64,000 nt of DNA, taken from NCBI GenBank assembly GCA_034440575.1, contig JAOTOL010001181.1, forward strand, positions 248,001 through 312,000, read 5' to 3'. The position numbers were made by a program, and so were the translations under genes. Source of the stretch: Imbricaverruca yamaguchii (lineage: Eukaryota; Arthropoda; Thecostraca; Neoverrucidae). The notes beneath the pieces were generated by a model that made no database searches, was not told the DNA's origin, and was given only the letters and a program-made list of their open reading frames with translations. This document shows positions 28,301-37,975 of the stretch, piece by piece; the stretch's first letter is position 1, and every line of letters starts with the position of its first letter.

Positions 28301-31300
28301 CCCGAGGTACACAACACAGGCAGCTGATCAGTGTTGGACAAACTGGCGTTTGTTGGTGTCAAGCATACCAATACATCTTGTACTCCAGGATTGTGACTAG
28401 ACTAAATGAAATATTTTGTACTCCAGAAGGGAAAAGGAAGAACAACATTGTTTGGTCAAGTGCTACCACTCAAAGTCCATACCTGAAAACAAATAGCAGT
28501 TGCAGCAGTACCAAATCGCCGACCCGTCCACGACCACAATAGAACTAGACGACATTCGGATCTGTTGGTATCGGTGTTGTTTGTCGATTTTTAGCGCCAT
28601 TTATGCGCTAAAAACGTCTCCGCACCGCACAAATAGCGTCGCGTGACGTCATGTAAGAAGACGCTATAAAGAAGACCCATGTGAGAAGACACTATTTGTG
28701 TCAACATAGTCAATCATTAATTCAATATTTATTCTTATATATGATATATTTAGATTAATCAATATCTATTCAATATATATTTTTAGATACTTGTGCTGGA
28801 GTGTTCGCCAGGAAGTACCAGAAATCCCTAGTTGGCAAATTTGGGGTTACTTCGTATCGCCGGAGTAAATACTTGAAGCCTTGTTTGGCCAATAAGGTTC
28901 TTTGAATGCACAATCGAAGGTCATTTTGTTAGAGACAAGCTTTTTAGACACAATGAGCTCGTTCAATGCGTTTCGTTTCGGCCAGGGGCCATCGTCAGGA
29001 GAGACTCCTGACGATGGCCCCTGGCCGAAACGTTGAGTAATATAGCATAATCCCTAACGCTACTTTTGATGTAAACTCAGCACCTCCTGGTATATTGAGG
29101 GTCGTACATTTCGTCTCACGCAACAGAAGCGCCTTTTCTATGCGACAGTGGCCTACCCCTTACCTTTCTTCTCTCACTCACGAACACATCCTCTCCTTCC
29201 CTTTCTCATCCTGGCACTCTCTCCTCGCGCGCCGGCCTAAGCACTGAGCTACCGACGCCATCCACGCACCTGGAGCATGTTGCAGACGCGCACCTCGTTG
29301 TCTGAGCCGGCCGACACGAAGATGTTGCGGTGGAACCGGGAGCACTGGAGCATCACCACCTGGCCGTGGTGCGGCTCGAACGTCGACGTGACCGGGTTGA
29401 GCAGGCCCTGCAGCCGGTCGCCCGTGTCGGCCGTGGCCGGCACCTCGGACGCGAACGAGCAGAGGAACACGCCGCCGCCCTCGGAGCCCAGCAGGAACTG
29501 GTCGCTGTTGTCGTGGCTGAAGGCGAGCGCCGTCAGGCCGGCCTCGGAGCCGGCGCGGGCCGTGCGGCGGCCGGCCACGCGCGGCAGCTGGTCGGCCATC
29601 AGCTGGAACCTGCCGCAGTGAGGCAGCCGTCACGCGTCTGACACGGCGCCACACCTGGCACACTGATCACACAGCGATGCCCCCGTCATGCCTGGCACAC
29701 GCCTATCACACACTCGACACACATCTGACACACAATTAGAGCAGCAGCACACTTGGCACACACCTGATAGGGCACACTCGCCTACCTAGCATAGAATCAC
29801 CTTTTATCATAACCTTAGATAATTGTCACGGCAATAGCTGTAGCAGAACTGGCCAGGGTCGGAATAACGATACTTCTGTATTTATCATGCAGGCAAGTGA
29901 TACAGCTAAAATGAGAATGACCTATTCATCCCTGTAAACAATGTAGCAGCTGTTCCCAGCCAGCGATACCTGCAGCCTCCACCCACAAGAATTGTACTTC
30001 TTGATAACCATTCATAGTCAGTATGCAGACCTTAGCACGTTTTCTTTAATTGTGCACCCTAAAATCTTACACCCTGGCCTGAAAAGTCAAGTCCAGAACT
30101 ACCCATATTCGACTCAGAAGCACCTAGCTATATACTAGTACAGCTGATGGAGAGTACATGTAACATATGATTAATATGGGTGTACAAGCAAACGAGGCAA
30201 GCAGGCCACAACAGGTGGAGCCCACCTCCGCCACAGCGGCACGTGCAGCACGATATGTGAATCTAACAAGTGCCACTTAATCCGCGCCAAGACACACAAC
30301 TTAATTGTTGAGGGCCTGATGCGAATCCCAGGCGGACAGAAGTCACGATAAGAAAGCGGCGACAGCAAGAAAGGTAATTGCAGTGTGGCTGCTACATGCC
30401 CTTGAACATGCTGACCATACACACCGCTACGTTTAGTTGTCAGCGGCATGCCTCACCACCACTGCTGCCATCCACGGTAATCCAGGCGGTAATCACTTTT
30501 GATATGGGACTACAGCTGACTATCATCACAGAGGTTCTTGGCTGTATTCTTGGGGGAGGGGAGGGCGAGGGCCATGTTCACGCAGTATTTCACAGGCATA
30601 CATTTGTGCTTAACTATTCAGAGGATAAAGCATACGTTTAGATGTCCTCAATAGATTTCCTGAAGAGGAGACACTTGCACCATGCAAATTAGACTTGACG
30701 ACATCCATAAAGAAGAATACGCCCATCGCCCCTAAACCATAATAATTAGCAGAATACGCCCATACGTCGACTGACTTTTTGGTGAGCTGGAGCTTCTGTT
30801 TGGCCTCCGAGTACTTCCAGACGAGCAGCTTGCCGTCGCGTGACGCGGAGACCAGACAGTAGCCGGCGGTGCGGGGTCGCCAGTGTAGTGCGCTGACCGG
30901 CTCCCTGTGGCCGGCCACCACACCGACCGTGGAGCCCAGGAACGGGTCATCGTCCCGGGACAGGTCATACAGCTGCACCTCGCCTGGAACATGGCGACAC
31001 AGGTCATACGGCTGCAACCTCGCCTGGAACATGGTGAGACAGGTCATACAGCTGTACCTCGCCTGGAACATGGCGAGACAGGTCATACAGCTGTACCTCG
31101 TCTGGAACATGGCGACACAGGTCATACAGCTGCAACCTCGCCTAGAACATGGTGTGACAGGTCATACAGCTGTACCTCGCCTGGAACATGGCGAGACAGG
31201 TCATACAGCTGCACCTCGTCTGGAACATGACGATACAGGTCATACAGCTGCACCTCACCTGGAACATGACGATACAGGTCATACACCTGTGCCTCGCCTG

Positions 31301-34300
31301 GAACATGGTGTGACAGGTCATACAGCTGTACCTCGTCTGGAACATGGCGAGACAGGTCATACAGCTGTACCTCGTCTGTAACATGGTGAAACAGGTCATA
31401 TTGCTGAAATGCACCTCGCCTGGAACATGGCGAGACAGGTCATACAGCTGCACCTCGCCTGGAACATGGCGAAACAGGTCATATGGCTGTACTGCACCTC
31501 GCCTGGAACATGGCGACACAGGTCATACAGCTGTACTTCATCTGGAACATGGCGACACAGGTCATATGGCTACACCTCATCTGTAACATGGTGAAACAGG
31601 GCATATTGCTGTACTGCACCTCACCTGGAACATGGCGAGACCGGACTTTAAACCGCTCATCGGCTTTAACCATCCACTTCCACTATACCACAATTAAATT
31701 GTTCCATGGCATCTGAACGCATCACCTGCTGCCACCATTCAGTTGCTGCCTGACGCACCTGTCACCATGCCCACTGCCAGCATGTTAGGCTCCGACGGAT
31801 GGAAGCGATTGTAGCTGGCACAGGAGCGCAGCTCGAGTCTCTGGTATGGCTGGTTGACATTCAGATCCTTCCTGTGTGCACACCCCACACAAATACTGAA
31901 TTGCACGTCCTTCCCAAGCAAACATGACATGGCAATATGCCTGGTGAGTCTCGCCCACCAGAAAACTGGACTTCTGATATTCGCATTCATATCGCCTGGC
32001 ATTTACGTTTCCCCTGCCTCACACGCTCAGTAATTCGGCTCGAGCTCCGAGAACACATTCAATTCCCACACACTTTATAAACCAGAAATACCGTCGGATG
32101 CCAACTCCACACAGGTCACTCTGAGCACGAACAATAGTCCAGTTTTCTGCACGCACCTGGTATTACACAATGGATGCCTGGGTTTATCCGCGCACATTCC
32201 AGTTGCATAAACACATCGCAAATAATGCCAACAACGGCCGAATCGTCGCGACATCCACAGCACACTATAATACGACAGTGGGTTGGCTGATCACGTAGTT
32301 GGTGGTATGCTATCCATCATAGGCTAAAGTGTCCTGCTCCTATATTTACTGCTGGACTGTCGATGGCATCAGGCCGCATTCAAGTCACAACATTGGAGGA
32401 CGCTGCGCGTTAACCACTGGTGCACGTATACCGTTCCGGAGCACCATGCATCGCCTTTCTACGCTCCCGAGCACCAACACTCGCCTATTGATCTGATGAG
32501 GTGTCAAGGCACCAAACATCACACATTGACATGCATTGACACTATTTCCCACTTAATGAGGAAGTTTCGGAGCGCCAGTCCTCACCTACCGAAGTCCCAG
32601 AGCACCAGTCCTTACCTCTTGACGTTTCAAGGCACCAGCCGCCCACCTGCTGATGTTCCAGAACGCAAGCCCTCACCTACTGATATTCCAGAGCACCAGC
32701 CCTCACCTGCTAATGTTCCAGAGCACCAGTCCCCACCTGCTGATATTCCAGAGCACCAGCCCTCACCTACTGATGGTCCAGAGCGCCAGTTCTCACCCGT
32801 TTATGCTCCACAGTGTCAGTTCTCACCCGTTTATGCTCCACGGTGTAATTGTTCACCTGCTGGCATTTCAAGGCGCTAGCCCTCGCCAGTTCACATTCCA
32901 GGGCGCCTGCCTTCACCAGTTCACATTCCAAAACACCAGTATTCACTTGTTGACGTTTCAAAGCACTTGCGCTAACCTGCTGCTGCTTCAGAATGAAAGT
33001 ACTCGCATGCTGTCGTTTCAGAGTACCACCTTTTATCCATAGACATTTTAGGGTGCTATCCCTCAGCTGTTGATGTTCATTCAGACCACCACTGCTCAGC
33101 TGTTGATGCTCCAGGAGCGTCGTGCTCACCTGTTAACGTTCCAGAGCGCCAGTGTGGTGGAGTGCTCGCACCAGGACTCGTGCTCGCTGGCGCTGTAACC
33201 CACAGCAATCACCGACCCGGTGCTGCTCCACGAGAGGCACGACACCTGCATGCCGGCCTGAGGGCAGCCGCCGTCACATGTAATACACAACTGCACTGGC
33301 ACAGAGACAAAGCCACAGTCGCAGCCACACCCGACAGCTTGAGTTGGACCGGGACCGTGAGAGGACACAGGCGGCACTCGGCAGTCTACGATACCTTACT
33401 GAACCGTGAGACCACTCTGCAGTCCACGATACCTTACTGTACGATGAGACCGCTCTGCAGTCCACGATACCTTACTGTACGATGAGACCACTCTGCAGTC
33501 CACGATACCTTACTGTACGATGAGACCATTCTGCAGCCCACGATACCTTACTGTACGATGAGACCACTCTGCAGTCCACGATACCTTACTGTACGATGAG
33601 ACCACTCTGCAGTCCACGATACCTTACTGCATGGTGAGACCACTCTGACAATACCTTACTGTATGATGAGACCATTCAGCGGACATACTATTCAGGTAGT
33701 GGAGGAATGTCCTAAACCTTCCATAAAATATATGTAGTGCTGACTTTCCAAATTTACAATTCTTAATGCAACGATAGTGCTAAATTCCAATTCGCCTTTT
33801 AAATTTTCTTCCGAAACGTGTCATGCAACCTGTCACAAGTTGACTGCAACACAGCTCCATGGTGCAGGGTGTTTGTGTCATCGAACTAGCGCACCGAAAT
33901 GTCATGCTACCGTGCAGGTCGCAATACAAGCCTGGTAGGTTATTGGGACAGGCTCAATTGCCCCCAGAGGTATATCGGAAATAGAAACTATACAGCGAGT
34001 TGTGATTGGTGCATGCAGGCGACATTTCTTGTAACAGATCCTAGGTGGCTGTTGGTCTGACGCACGTTGCTGGATGTTGCCTTTGATGATCTCTCTCCTG
34101 CCCGACACTGCCCGGGCCACTTTACACCTACGTCACCACCGCAACCGCACAGACCCATGTAGCCTCAAGTGGCGACCCACCCACCTGGCTCCCGCCGGCC
34201 GACTTGGCATCGACTCTGAGCGTCAGCAGCCGCCGCACCGGCTGGTCGTCGTCCTCCTCCACCAGCGTGTAGCCGTCCAAGGCGCGCGACTTGCTGGCGC

Positions 34301-34412
34301 GCTCCAGCTCGCGCAGCACCAGAGCGGCGGCGCGCGCCACGAACGCCACCAGCGAGGGCGGCGTGGCGTTGTCGGTGGCCACCGTCACTTCGGGCTCCGG
34401 GTCGGTCTGGCT
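25208..34412 (-). CDS. DYNC2I2: DYNC2I2 (WDR34): dynein-2 intermediate chain 2 (seven exons, first exon not found)
   Basis: WD40-repeat intermediate chain of cytoplasmic dynein-2, the motor for retrograde intraflagellar transport in cilia. Seven exons on the - strand (34412-34185, 33257-33130, 31871-31759, 30983-30776, 29609-29270, 27577-27375, 25340-25208) join in phase to 450 residues. Order: an acidic segment SQTDPEPEVTV, an N-terminal helix (LVAFVARAAALVLRELERA), then a beta-propeller with blades around CLSWSSTGSVIAVGY, EVQLYDLSRDDDPF, SALHWRP...GKLLVWKY, CSRFHRNIFVSAGSDNEVRV and LLATGDAQAAVQIWSL. The human protein is 536 residues; the missing start probably lies in the 34.4-40 kb interval. 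The family is recognised from the blade order and the conserved C-terminal GDAQ...W. Four of the seven exons border minisatellites that contain their own splice site or stop codon. Confidence 0.93.
25590..25620. repeat. (CA)n microsatellite
   Basis: CACACA run with two CG interruptions, within a wider stretch of CACAAC-rich sequence (about 25320-25720) in DYNC2I2 intron 6. Confidence 0.9.
25725..26850. other. DYNC2I2 intron 6, nothing recognised
   Basis: AT-rich sequence without an exon, RNA gene or clear mobile element. Confidence 0.5.
26850..27374 (-). repeat. 40-bp minisatellite derived from the DYNC2I2 exon 6 donor
   Basis: About twelve 40-bp units. Read on the - strand each has GACTCGACCATGGxGAGTGAGTGGTC-like sequence, which mirrors the real exon end and donor (GACTCAACCACAGAGA|GTGAGTGG at 27390-27367). 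The middle copies are nearly identical; those next to the exon are the most diverged. Confidence 0.9.
27375..27577 (-). CDS. DYNC2I2: DYNC2I2 visible exon 6
   Basis: 203 nt, phase 0 in and phase 2 out. Encodes ISALLSISLDVEVTGAALSP, VVFVTTADGRQHVYDV and LPVTALRLNHR. Minisatellites lie on both sides of it. Confidence 0.93.
27590..28322. repeat. 45-bp minisatellite abutting the DYNC2I2 exon 6 acceptor
   Basis: About 16 units of GTACACAACACGGGCGCGCT + GATACAGGGGCAAGGTCCGC + CCGAG, with a few truncated copies. It starts about 12 bp upstream of the acceptor (in - strand sense), but its unit does not contain the AG. Its 45-bp length keeps long spurious open frames. Confidence 0.95.
28323..29269. 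other. DYNC2I2 intron 5 with two palindromes
   Basis: AT-rich in the middle. Contains inverted repeats at 28588-28614 (arms TTTTTAGCGC) and 28974-29032, described separately. No exon recognised. Confidence 0.5.
28974..29032. repeat. Perfect 28-bp inverted repeat with 3-nt loop
   Basis: Arms 28974-29001 and 29005-29032 are exact reverse complements with the loop AGA. The right arm reads CTCCTGACGATGGCCCCTGG + CCGAAACG, which has a hammerhead-ribozyme-like pattern (CTGACGA, short GC stem, GAAAC). Confidence 0.95.
29270..29609 (-). CDS. DYNC2I2: DYNC2I2 visible exon 5
   Basis: 340 nt. Encodes FQLMADQLPRVAG, LTALAFSHDNSDQFLLGSEG, FEPHHGQVVMLQCSRFHRN and NEVRVCNMLQ (two propeller blades). Donor GTGCGT at 29269. 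Confidence 0.95.
29610..30775. other. DYNC2I2 intron 4, nothing recognised
   Basis: No exon, RNA gene or repeat array that I can support. Confidence 0.5.
30776..30983 (-). CDS. DYNC2I2: DYNC2I2 visible exon 4
   Basis: 208 nt, phase 1 in and phase 2 out. Encodes EVQLYDLSRDDDPFLGSTVG, HREPVSALHWRP and SASRDGKLLVWKYSEAKQ. Its first ~25 bases and its acceptor are repeated upstream as a 39-bp array. Confidence 0.94.
30960..31640 (-). repeat. 39-bp minisatellite made from the DYNC2I2 exon 4 acceptor and first codons
   Basis: About 17 units. On the - strand each reads CATGTTCCAG|GCGAGGTGCA + GCTGTATGACCTGTC, that is intron end, acceptor AG and the codons for GEVQLYDLS. The unit is mostly 39 bp (13 codons), so neighbouring copies are often in frame. 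Confidence 0.95.
31759..31871 (-). CDS. DYNC2I2: DYNC2I2 visible exon 3
   Basis: 113 nt, phase 2 in and phase 1 out. Encodes KDLNVNQPYQRLELRSCASY, NRFHPSEPNMLAVGMVTG. Confidence 0.93.
31872..32560. other. DYNC2I2 intron 2, upstream part
   Basis: No exon or element recognised; it grades into the minisatellite at about 32560. Confidence 0.5.
32560..33160 (-). repeat. 30-bp minisatellite made from the DYNC2I2 exon 2 end and donor
   Basis: About 18 units of about 30 bp. On the - strand: CTGGTGCTCTGGAACATCAG + CAG|GTGAGGG, matching the real exon end CTGGCGCTCTGGAACGTTAA + CAG|GTGAGC at 33150-33125. Copies near the exon are diverged; the best-conserved block is about 32650-32790. Confidence 0.92.
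33130..33257 (-). CDS. DYNC2I2: DYNC2I2 visible exon 2
   Basis: 128 nt, phase 0 in and phase 2 out. Encodes AGMQVSCLSWSSTGSVIAVG and TTLALWNVNR, the first propeller blade. Confidence 0.94.
33375..33680. repeat. 38-bp minisatellite in DYNC2I2 intron 1
   Basis: Eight units of CCACGATACCTTACTGTACG + ATGAGACCACTCTGCAGT with small changes. It begins about 120 bp upstream of the exon 2 acceptor; no splice-site copy is evident in the unit. Confidence 0.95.
33681..34184. other. DYNC2I2 intron 1, remainder
   Basis: Nothing recognised. Confidence 0.5.
34185..34412 (-). CDS. DYNC2I2: DYNC2I2 visible exon 1
   Basis: 228 nt, phase 0 both ends, acceptor CCCCAG ends at 34413. Encodes SQTDPEPEVTVATDN, SLVAFVARAAALVLRELERA and GYTLVEEDDDQPVRRLLTLR. 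The QTD motif and helix correspond to the light-chain-binding N-terminal region of the family. Confidence 0.9.
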
Positions 34413-37204
34413 CTGGGGACGGCCGCACGACTGCGGTCACGCGACACAGACCGGGCCGACTGATGGGTGACATGAAATCCAGGAACATGAAAATGTTCAG
34501 CACTGATGATATGCAATGTGTCTCGCAGCAGACTGCACTGGATCGCCACTAAGTGATCCTGTACAAACAATGATAGTATCAGACACCCCTGGGATTTCTG
34601 GGCAGAGTTGCAAAAACAGGCTGCTCACAAATTTTTTTCTCTCTCACATACTGAGCATTATACTCTCAAGAAAATATTCCATCATCTTTCTCACTTGGAG
34701 GGTGCATGGGCTATTTAACAATGCTCTGTTCTGTCATAAAGTGCTTAATATTTACTACATAATGTAAGGTGAGATTCTGATATCACAAAGCACATCCTGA
34801 TTCAATTATCAACTCTCCTTATTCAATTATCATGCAATTTTCCTTTCCATATCCTGGATTACAAGACACAAATCCAACTGTGCTTCTGGGGCACCACTAT
34901 GCACAACAGGCTTAGCAGCAGTAGCATGCCAGCAGCTGGGAACAACAGCTGGGTTTCTCGATTTGAACAGGTCTGCAGATCCCAACAACTCACTACAGTA
35001 AAACCAGGCCAATCAGAAACAGGCATCCATAGCACAGAAAAAACACCAAAAACATCACCATATCTGATCCATAGTTCCATCTCCCAAGGAACAGCATGAC
35101 TAGGGCTGAGAGCCCCAGGGATTCAGCCATGATCTGATACAAAGACTGAACCCCACAAACAAACACCAATGACCTCCAGCTCAAAATGTCTCAATTCCAA
35201 TACAGACAGAGCATCAAGGTAGCCACTGGATGATTGTGCCCGAGAGCCCAACACTGCAGTGTTCATCCTTCCCCAGTCAAACAAGTGTCTATACCTCTTT
35301 AGCAGCATGCTCTATTGTCTGTGTCTCCTGTTCAGCAAGCTTCATTGGCTCTGACTGACTGCTATTGTCAGTCTTTGTACTGAAATAAAGATGCATGAGT
35401 AAGAAAATAGCAATGATAAATATATAAATAAATAATGGGGGATACTGAATACTTCATGAGCGGCAGGTCACAACATTTTTTTACCAACAGCCCCTTAGTG
35501 AAGCTCAACACAGTTTGATGCAGTAATGTGGACTGGGCAGACACACTATAGGAGCATTCCACCACATATTGTAGGGGCATAACACTGACATGTCTCATAA
35601 TTTGCTATAAATTGGTGCATTGGGTTTATCTGGCCTTAATTGAGCTGCACAATTTTCAGGTCGATCTGACCTATGATCCAAGAAGTATAGCCTCATGGAT
35701 TTTTCCATGTCCCAACTTAATGATAGCCTGTTGATTTCTCATGGCATGTCCTAATATGATAAAGCAGAAACCACCTATTGCTTCCTACAGCCAATGTTTC
35801 ATGGAATGTTGCATATTGGCAGTGACAACACATGAAGGAGTACACTTGACAGCACACACAGAAGCAGAACCAACCCCATTTGTGATGACACTGACCTACC
35901 CCCACATGAGCTAGCATGAGCATGAGCCTGAACATTCAGCCATTCAACTCATCAAAATTGGGGCCATGATTCACATGCCTTAATATCTAGATTCACCTTT
36001 TGGCCTTCCAGCATGATTTAAATCCAACTATCTCACCACTGATCTCTGAGGCTTTGAACATTTTTGTAGTGCAATGTTCTTCCTGCAGCCACAATACCTG
36101 AAAAAGGTGGCAAGTAAAAACCCCTGAAATTGGTCACTAGTACAAAAAAAAACATCATTCAAGATTACAAATATTATGCATGCATGGTCTGACTGGTCTC
36201 CTTTAATCTTCCTCAATGACTTAATAGCTATGCCAACATGGTGATATGACTGACACTGATTGCTTCAACACATAGCTAAACATATAACAATACAACTGTA
36301 TTATATTCTTACTACAAAGGTAGTAAGCAGATACTTGTGCACATTTAGCTAGTCACAATGGGCTATAATTTATGAGCAAACCATTTGGAAAATTATCTGA
36401 TGTCCCAAATTTTTGCCAATCTGAGCATGATGAAAGGAAGATTGTGAATGCTCCACATATTTCTCAAAATATACTTAACTTTATAAAACACAAACTAGGG
36501 AACTGGAATACCATGCATTTCCAATGTCCCAAAAATGCATTCTGGTATTGTCTAATCTGATTTCAATGAATTTGAACATTCCACACACCATTGCACTACA
36601 TGCAAAGAATCTATCAAAATATTTCACCCCTATCTGAAACCATGTGTCCATGCACACAATTTAACTTAGGTAGGTACCTACTGACTACACTAATCACTTA
36701 TAGGAGTGCACTGCTTTAAAGACCTTCTCATTCCCACACAACTCATAGTCATAAAGTGATCAGACTTAATAAGAGCCACAAGGGGCCATCAAGGTAAATT
36801 CTGCAAAGTTAATATACCAAACCTGGCAAGAGACCCTTCACCCCAATCAAAACCACATCCCAAATTCCAAAGAATACATCCATGAACAATGAACATTCCC
36901 CCACTCATTAATGCCAGTTTACCTTACCTATTTCGCCCTATTCACTCGACCGCATGCAACACTTATGACTTGAGTGCCCTGCCAATAATTTTCCATCTAA
37001 AAGGGGCCTATACAGTGCACACAACTTAGCATAAATATCGCCCGGCCAGCCAAATAACACTAATAAGATCTAAAAAAAGAAGATTTTGCAACCTAAACAA
37101 TTTGTTTGCCTTAGTTGAAAATACATTCCATGAAGGACTCCCGACCACATTAGCACATTCACACCTATGCGTGCTCCTCTTATCTTCACCTTTCTCCTAA
37201 CCTA

Positions 37205-37246
37205 ACCCAAGGCGATATATACGACCTAACCTAACCTAACCTAAAA
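37205..37246. repeat. Short CCTAA telomere-like tract
   Basis: Four and a half consecutive CCTAA pentamers at about 37224-37246, with more degenerate copies just upstream (CCTAACCTAACCC at 37196-37208). CCTAA is the complement of the arthropod telomere unit TTAGG. Confidence 0.8.
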
Positions 37247-37860
37247 AAAAGAAGAAATTAACAAACAAAATTTGCATTTCCTCCAAAATTGTAAATGACG
37301 TCATAGATTATGTCGAATAGACCTGTTTTGTTTACATGCAACAAATGCGCCAGTTTCGCTAGCAATTAACCTTAAAACAGTTGCATTGCATTGCATTCAT
37401 AACAATTATCTTACTATTAGGTAGGTACCTGCCTAGGTACCTACCTACTTCCGTACTGATTTAAAAGGGAACATCACCCCTCCAAAAAGCTCAACATCCA
37501 GCGAATGTGAGACCGGCTCGATCTTATTCGGGTAGGTAGGTAGGTAGGTACTCTGCGAAGGCCATGAGCATAATACACCACAGATTTGCCATTTGAGGTA
37601 ATTTCTGACGTCTTGAAATCTATTTTTTCTTTTCTTCTAAATTTGTGCTTTAGGGTGTTTTATGGATTCTTTGGATCTAACATTCAAATGCAAGGTTTTG
37701 AATGTGACAAAGATGATGGGACAACTCATTTTCTTTGCAAGTGGTGACTTCAGGTTGTGAGCAATATAGCACCAAAAAATGAACTGAGTTAGGTAACAGC
37801 ATAAAATATATGTTTTAAAAAAATATAATAAAAATGCATCATAGCCTAACATCATGTAGT

Positions 37861-37975
37861 ACAAGGGGAAAAAATCCCACAAAATTACTCTAAAATGGCA
37901 AGTGATTTTTTTCTTTGAATAATGAAAATCCCACAAAATTACTATAAAATGGCAAGCAATGTTTTTCCAAATTAA
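37861..37975. repeat. Direct duplication of ~58 bp
   Basis: AAATCCCACAAAATTACT...AAAATGGCAAG occurs twice in tandem with minor changes, in the CpG-poor block. Confidence 0.85.

Noticed and set aside
27360..28371. Frames of over 200 codons in both directions across 27.4-28.3 kb
   Set aside because: Apart from the 27375-27577 DYNC2I2 exon they are read-through of the 45-bp minisatellite.
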